Source: Pirellulales bacterium
GTDB lineage: Bacteria; Planctomycetota; Planctomycetia; Pirellulales; DATAWG01
DNA length: 45,469 nucleotides
Direction of reading: 5' to 3'
Assembly: GCA_035939775.1 (NCBI GenBank)
Contig: DASZFO010000344.1
Span: 1-45,469 of the forward strand
Positions within the stretch are counted from its first letter, which is position 1; each line of letters begins with the position of its first letter. The notes under the pieces are model-generated. The model had not been told where the DNA came from, made no database searches, and saw only the letters and a program-made list of their open reading frames with translations. This document shows, piece after piece, positions 41,584-45,469 of this stretch. Both the position numbers and the translations under genes were made by a program.

Positions 41584-42198
41584 ATGGCCTACACTGTCCC
41601 CCCGCTGCCCTATCCGTTCGACGCATTGGATCCCTACATCGATGCGAAGACGATGGAAATCCATCACGACAAGCATCATGCGGCTTACGTCACCAATTTG
41701 AACAAGGCGCTTGACGGAACCAATTTGGGCGATCAGCCGGTCGAATCGCTGATTGCCAAACTCGATTCCGTGCCCGAGAAGATTCGCATGACCGTGCGGA
41801 ATAACGGCGGCGGCCATGCCAACCATTCGCTCTTTTGGACCATCATGGGCAAGGGCAAGGGAGGCCAGCCGAGCGGTAAGCTCGCCGACGCGATCAACGC
41901 CGAACTTGGCGGTTTCAAGAGCTTTACCGACGCCTTCACGCAGGCCGCCACGACCCGCTTCGGCAGCGGCTGGGCCTGGCTCTATCTCGATCACAAGACG
42001 GGCAAGCTGGCGGTTGGTAACCTCCCCAACCAAGACAGCCCGATCATGGAAGGCAACACGCCTCTGTTGGGAATCGACGTGTGGGAGCATGCCTATTACT
42101 TGAAGTATCAAAACCGCCGGCCGGAATACATCGCCGCGTTTTACAACGTGATCGATTGGGACGCCGTCGGCCAGCGTTTTGCCGCTGCCAAGAGGTGA
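41584..42198 (+). CDS. Superoxide dismutase, Fe/Mn family
   Basis: A 204-residue enzyme that turns superoxide into oxygen and hydrogen peroxide. The N-terminal helical hairpin domain has [17 protein letters not shown]; the metal ligands are His27, His81 ([10 protein letters not shown]), Asp165 and His169 ([20 protein letters not shown]). Other signatures are FGSGWAWL and LPNQDSPIM. The Gln in NQDSPIM and the GGH before the second ligand favour the manganese type, but metal use cannot be settled from sequence. No signal peptide, so cytoplasmic. The ATG at 41584 has a good ribosome-binding site (TAGGAGA). A promoter lies upstream and a strong terminator follows 40 bp after the stop. Confidence 0.97.
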   Translation: MAYTVPPLPYPFDALDPYIDAKTMEIHHDKHHAAYVTNLNKALDGTNLGDQPVESLIAKLDSVPEKIRMTVRNNGGGHANHSLFWTIMGKGKGGQPSGKLADAINAELGGFKSFTDAFTQAATTRFGSGWAWLYLDHKTGKLAVGNLPNQDSPIMEGNTPLLGIDVWEHAYYLKYQNRRPEYIAAFYNVIDWDAVGQRFAAAKR

Positions 42199-42237
42199 CG
42201 CGCGGAACCGATTCTAGGCTGATTGCGATCGACTCAA

Positions 42238-42267
42238 GCCGCGACCGGGATGGTCGCGGCTTTTTTT
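42238..42267 (+). terminator. Rho-independent terminator after superoxide dismutase
   Basis: GCCGCGACC (42238-42246) pairs perfectly with GGTCGCGGC (42252-42260) around a 5-nt loop, followed by seven T (42261-42267). A textbook intrinsic terminator. Confidence 0.95.
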
Positions 42268-42345
42268 GTCGATTCGCGCTAACTACGATGGGAGATTGAG
42301 TTCCCGTGCCACTCCTGAAGTCTCCGTTTGTTGAGGAACATCGCC

Positions 42346-43797
42346 ATGGCGACGTCGAATCAGCCGCGTTCGGTCCGTTGCCGAATGTTCGGGGCGCTTG
42401 CCGCGGTCATCTCGCTGGTGACCTGGGTCGTTGCGCTCGCGGGCGGCGCCATTGCGGACGCCTCCGAATCGGCCGATCAAAAACTGGCCGCGTTTCGCAG
42501 CCGCGTCAACCACATCATCGTGATCTATCAGGAGAATTGGAGCTTCGACGGTCTTTACGGAAAGTTCCCCGGCGCAAACGGTCTAGCTCAGGCCGGCGAG
42601 TCGGTCAAGCAGGTCAATTTGAAAGGCGAGCCGTACAAAGCCTTACCCCAGCCAGTCAATGCGGAAACCGCGAAACCCGATCCACGATTTCCAGCCGACC
42701 TGCCGGTCGCGCCATTCGACTTGGCAAAGTACGTCAGCCCCGACGACAAGACCGGCGACCTGGTGCACCGATTCTACCGCGAGCAATTGCAGATCGACGA
42801 CGGGAAGATGGACAAATTCGTCGCCTGGAGTGACGCGAGCGGACTCGTCATGAGTTATTACGACGCCAGCGATATGCCGGAGGGCAAGTTGGCGAAGCGC
42901 TATACCCTGTGCGACAACTTCTTCCATGCGGCCTTCGGCGGCTCGTTCCTAAACCACATCTGGCTGGTCGCCGCCGCTTCGCCGAGATTTGAGGACGCTC
43001 CCGAAAGCATGATCATCCACGATCCGGAGCGTCGCGAGAAGTACGACGAGTTGCAGGTTACGACCGACGGCTATGCGGTCAACACGGTGTTCTCCGTCAA
43101 CCTTCCCCATCAGCGCGACCCGAAGGGAAATGACTTGTTCCTGAGAACGCCGCGACGTCTGCTCCCCAGTCTTACGATGCCGACCATCGGCGACCGCCTC
43201 GACGCGAAGGGAGTCACGTGGAGCTGGTATTCGGGCGGGTGGGATCGAGCGATGGCGGGTGCGACCGATCCCGAATTCAACAAGTATTTTCAGTTCCACC
43301 ATCAACCGTTCGTTTACTTCGCGAACTATGCCGATGGAACCCCCGCCAAAGCTTTGCACCTCAAGGATGAGGGCGATTTTTTCGATGCTCTGGTCGAGAG
43401 CGACAAGTTACCGGCTGTCGCGTTCATCAAGCCGTTCGGCGAAGACAACGAGCATCCCGGTTATACGAAGCTAATTCGCGGACAGAGGCACGTCGCCCGC
43501 TTGGTGAAAGCGATCCGCGACAGCTCGTATTGGAAGGATTCGCTGATCGTCATCACCTACGACGAGCACGGCGGCCGTTGGGACCATGTGCCGCCGCCGA
43601 GAATTGACCGCTGGGGCCCCGGCAGTCGAGTCCCGACGATCGTGATCGGGCGATCGGCGCGCCGTGGTTATGTCGATCACACCGAATACGACACCACCTC
43701 GATCCTTAAGTTGATCGAGCGCCGTTTCGATCTCGCTCCCCTCACCGATCGCGACCGGAAGGCGGGCGACTTGCTCAATGCGCTGGATTTCGAGTAG
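42346..43797 (+). CDS. Exported phosphoesterase of the PF04185 (phospholipase C / acid phosphatase) family
   Basis: A 483-residue secreted hydrolase of phosphate esters, related to bacterial non-specific phospholipase C and AcpA-type acid phosphatases. A signal peptide covers about residues 1-38 (FGALAAVISLVTWVVALAGG, cut near AIADA). The family start is VNHIIVIYQENWSFDGLYGK (usual form: ENRSFDHYFG). TLCDNFFHAAFGGSFLNHIW is the conserved NH segment. IKPFGEDNEHPGYTKLIRGQ, then SLIVITYDEHGGRWDHVPPP and GPGSRVPTIVIG carry the metal-binding Asp, Glu and His. The actual substrate is unknown. The start is the ATG at 42346, with GAGGA 8 bp upstream; two in-frame TTG codons lie inside or before that site. 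The stop codon overlaps a half copy of the family A repeat. Confidence 0.92.
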   Translation: MATSNQPRSVRCRMFGALAAVISLVTWVVALAGGAIADASESADQKLAAFRSRVNHIIVIYQENWSFDGLYGKFPGANGLAQAGESVKQVNLKGEPYKALPQPVNAETAKPDPRFPADLPVAPFDLAKYVSPDDKTGDLVHRFYREQLQIDDGKMDKFVAWSDASGLVMSYYDASDMPEGKLAKRYTLCDNFFHAAFGGSFLNHIWLVAAASPRFEDAPESMIIHDPERREKYDELQVTTDGYAVNTVFSVNLPHQRDPKGNDLFLRTPRRLLPSLTMPTIGDRLDAKGVTWSWYSGGWDRAMAGATDPEFNKYFQFHHQPFVYFANYADGTPAKALHLKDEGDFFDALVESDKLPAVAFIKPFGEDNEHPGYTKLIRGQRHVARLVKAIRDSSYWKDSLIVITYDEHGGRWDHVPPPRIDRWGPGSRVPTIVIGRSARRGYVDHTEYDTTSILKLIERRFDLAPLTDRDRKAGDLLNALDFE

Positions 43798-43816
43798 AGC
43801 CTACCCGAGAACTGCC
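43795..43816. repeat. Half copy of family A palindrome arm, on a stop codon
   Basis: TAGAGCCTACCCGAGAACTG followed by CC matches the left outer arm of copy 1 (from 5915) at 18 of 22 positions by hand count. It again begins exactly with the TAG stop codon, here of the phosphoesterase gene. No right arm follows. Confidence 0.6.
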
Positions 43817-43861
43817 TTTTTCGTGCTCTTTCGTCCAGATTGAGGAAATCGCGCACTTCGG

Positions 43862-43887
43862 CGAGCCGGCTGGCGTCAGCCGCCGGA
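43862..43887. repeat. Short dispersed repeat, family J (copy 2)
   Basis: CGAGCCGGCTGGCGTCAGCC followed by GCCGGA, 23 of 26 positions equal to 12272-12297. It lies between the convergent phosphoesterase and cfa genes, directly beyond the half copy of family A. Confidence 0.75.
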
Positions 43888-43906
43888 CCGGTCAACAGCG
43901 GTGAGT

Positions 43907-45250
43907 TTACGCTGCAACTCGTCGCGGAGGCTCGATCGTGTAGAGGTCGCCTCGCGTCAGCGGGACTTCCGAGAAGCCTCTGGCCGCATGCTTGCTGGCG
44001 ACGACTTGAAAGATCCGGAGCGTGCCATCGCGAAAGCCGGCCGAAACGCACGCCAGATAGGCCACCCACAACCGATAGCGCTCGGGGCCGACCAGGTGAA
44101 TCGCCTCGTCACGGCGTGCCGACAGTCGCTGGCACCAGTGCCGAGTCGTGAGAGCGTAGTGCTCGCGCCACCCCTCGACATCGTGAACGTCGAACCGGCT
44201 GGCTTCCAGCGATTCCAGCGTGTGGCCGATGTGATCCAGCTCACCCCCCGGAAAAATGTACTTCGCGATCAATCGCTGCTCGGGCCGGCGCCGGCGAAAT
44301 CGTTTCGCTTCCGCCTTCGCCCGTCGCGAGATGCCGTGATTCAAAAAGATGCCGCGGTCGCGCAAGAGTGAGTTGATCTTATTGAAATAGTCCGCCATGT
44401 TGGCGATGCCCACATGTTCGAACATCCCCACGCTGGCGATCTTGTCGAAAGTTCCCTCGACCTCGCGGTAGTCTCGCAAATCCACCGTCACTTGGCCATT
44501 CAGCCCGCGTTGTCGGATCTTCTCGCGCACGTAATCGAATTGAGTTTGAGCGAGTGTCACGCCGTGCGCCTCGACTCCGTAATTCTCGGCGGCGTAGCAG
44601 ATCAGACCACCCCAGCCGCAGCCAACATCGAGAAATCGCTCGCCCGGCTGCAGCCGCAGCTTGCGACAGATCATTTCCAGCTTGTCCTGCTGGGCCTGTT
44701 CGAGCGAGTTGTTCCGGTCGGTGAAGTAACCGCACGAATACAGCATCTCAGGATCGAGGAACAGGCGATAGAAATCGTTTCCAATATCGTAGTGAAACTG
44801 GATGTAGTCGCGGTTGTCGCGGCGCTTGGGATCGACGCCGTCGTAGTCACCAGCAAAGGCGTGCTGGACCTGCTGTTTCTCGGCCGGTGCGCATAAAAAC
44901 GCCAGGGCCGCGGAAAGCAACAATCTCTTGCTCAGGTCGCGCAGTTTCGGTTTGCGACCGGGAGCACTGATCGCCTCCGCGAACTCGGTCAGGTCGCCCC
45001 CCTCGAAGTCGATTCCACCGGTCGCGTATTGTCTGAGCAAGTTGTCGAGCGTCGGCCAACGGATCAGCGTGCTGATGACGCCGGGGTTGCGAATGGCGAT
45101 CGTCAACGGGCAATCCGAATCGCTGAGCGGATTGATCGAGCCATCCCACAGCCGAACGGCGATCGGGATGTCGCAGTTTTCCGCCAGGTGCGAACAAACC
45201 CGACGTGCGGCAGCCAACTGCCGATCCGGAGAATTGAAGAATGGAAACAT
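43907..45250 (-). CDS. cfa: Cyclopropane-fatty-acyl-phospholipid synthase family methyltransferase
   Basis: A 447-residue enzyme that adds a methylene group from S-adenosylmethionine to the double bond of membrane phospholipid acyl chains. The N-terminal lipid-binding part (about residues 1-130) includes DCPLTIAIRNPGVISTLIRW. The catalytic part has DYIQFHYDIGNDFYRLFLDP, MLYSCGYF, the SAM-binding motif ERFLDVGCGWGGLICYAAEN (about 200-219), GVTLAQTQFDYVREKI, FDKIASVGMFEHVG and KYIFPGGELDHIG. All are standard for Cfa. The start is the ATG at 45250, preceded by AAGGAGG, an ideal ribosome-binding site; the open frame further upstream is not used. It converges on the phosphoesterase gene. Close paralogues with other methyl-transfer products exist, so the exact product is inferred. 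Confidence 0.93.
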   Translation of the reverse strand: MFPFFNSPDRQLAAARRVCSHLAENCDIPIAVRLWDGSINPLSDSDCPLTIAIRNPGVISTLIRWPTLDNLLRQYATGGIDFEGGDLTEFAEAISAPGRKPKLRDLSKRLLLSAALAFLCAPAEKQQVQHAFAGDYDGVDPKRRDNRDYIQFHYDIGNDFYRLFLDPEMLYSCGYFTDRNNSLEQAQQDKLEMICRKLRLQPGERFLDVGCGWGGLICYAAENYGVEAHGVTLAQTQFDYVREKIRQRGLNGQVTVDLRDYREVEGTFDKIASVGMFEHVGIANMADYFNKINSLLRDRGIFLNHGISRRAKAEAKRFRRRRPEQRLIAKYIFPGGELDHIGHTLESLEASRFDVHDVEGWREHYALTTRHWCQRLSARRDEAIHLVGPERYRLWVAYLACVSAGFRDGTLRIFQVVASKHAARGFSEVPLTRGDLYTIEPPRRVAA

Positions 45251-45469
45251 GCGTCCCCTCCTTGGGATTCGCAAGATTCTAGTGCTGGCCGGTATATGGG
45301 GGAAGGCGAATTGCAGCGGATACGGATTGACGGGTGCATTCCGCACTTTGCAGTTTGGCACGTTGAGGTTATGACTTCGGGTTTGGATTTTGGGGTTGGT
45401 GCATGGAAACATAGGAATCGACGGGGAGGTAGGCAATGGAATGCCGTTTACAAGACCGGATTAAGGCTG

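Overview
The window looks like chromosome of a Planctomycetota bacterium, most likely of the Pirellulales kind. Four things point there: a DUF1559 protein with a prepilin-type N-terminus ending in an H...DG-type tail (6043-7083), a giant passenger-repeat protein with a PEP-CTERM sorting tail (8-5917), a ResB-CcsA single-chain cytochrome c assembly protein (26845-30525), and an exported hypothetical repertoire typical of the phylum. Base composition is uniformly GC-rich. I see no prophage, integron, transposase, CRISPR array, rRNA or tRNA. Most genes are housekeeping or conserved planctomycete genes on both strands, in short runs rather than long operons.

Layout. 1-7.1 kb: exported PEP-CTERM protein, then a DUF1559 pseudopilin-like protein. 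7.3-12.2 kb: small exported c-type cytochrome with a strong terminator, then a promoter and the Sec accessory genes yajC and a fused secDF. 12.6-17.5 kb: LysM protein, alpha/beta-hydrolase-like protein, ClC chloride transporter with CBS domains, and a lipoprotein. 18-19.7 kb: mraZ with a phased operator, and a family 4 glycosyltransferase. 19.8-22.6 kb: queA, a NUDIX-like protein, a small conserved gene followed by the wreck of its partner gene, and a small membrane protein. 22.7-26.8 kb: cysteine desulfurase, chorismate synthase, an exported hypothetical. 26.8-31.8 kb: ResB-CcsA and a two-repeat putative lipoprotein. 32-34.6 kb: small membrane protein, diguanylate cyclase, TPR-like protein. 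34.8-38.8 kb: gltX, membrane protein, fumarylacetoacetase-family hydrolase. 39-45.3 kb: HD/PAS/GGDEF protein, superoxide dismutase with promoter and terminator, PF04185 phosphoesterase, cyclopropane-fatty-acid synthase.

How the genes fit together: YajC-SecDF drives export of the many secreted proteins here; ResB-CcsA would attach heme to cytochromes such as the CNTCH protein; two GGDEF proteins, both with a product-inhibition motif, feed c-di-GMP signalling.

The two most interesting signals are not protein genes. First, upstream of mraZ lie four TGGGN-type boxes at exact 10-bp spacing, starting right after a -10 element and ending 4 nt before the start codon. Second, the gaps are packed with at least ten different families of imperfect palindromes and word-like repeats. 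Some begin exactly on a TAG stop codon, one lies in frame inside the LysM gene and one supplies the C-terminal tail of an exported protein.
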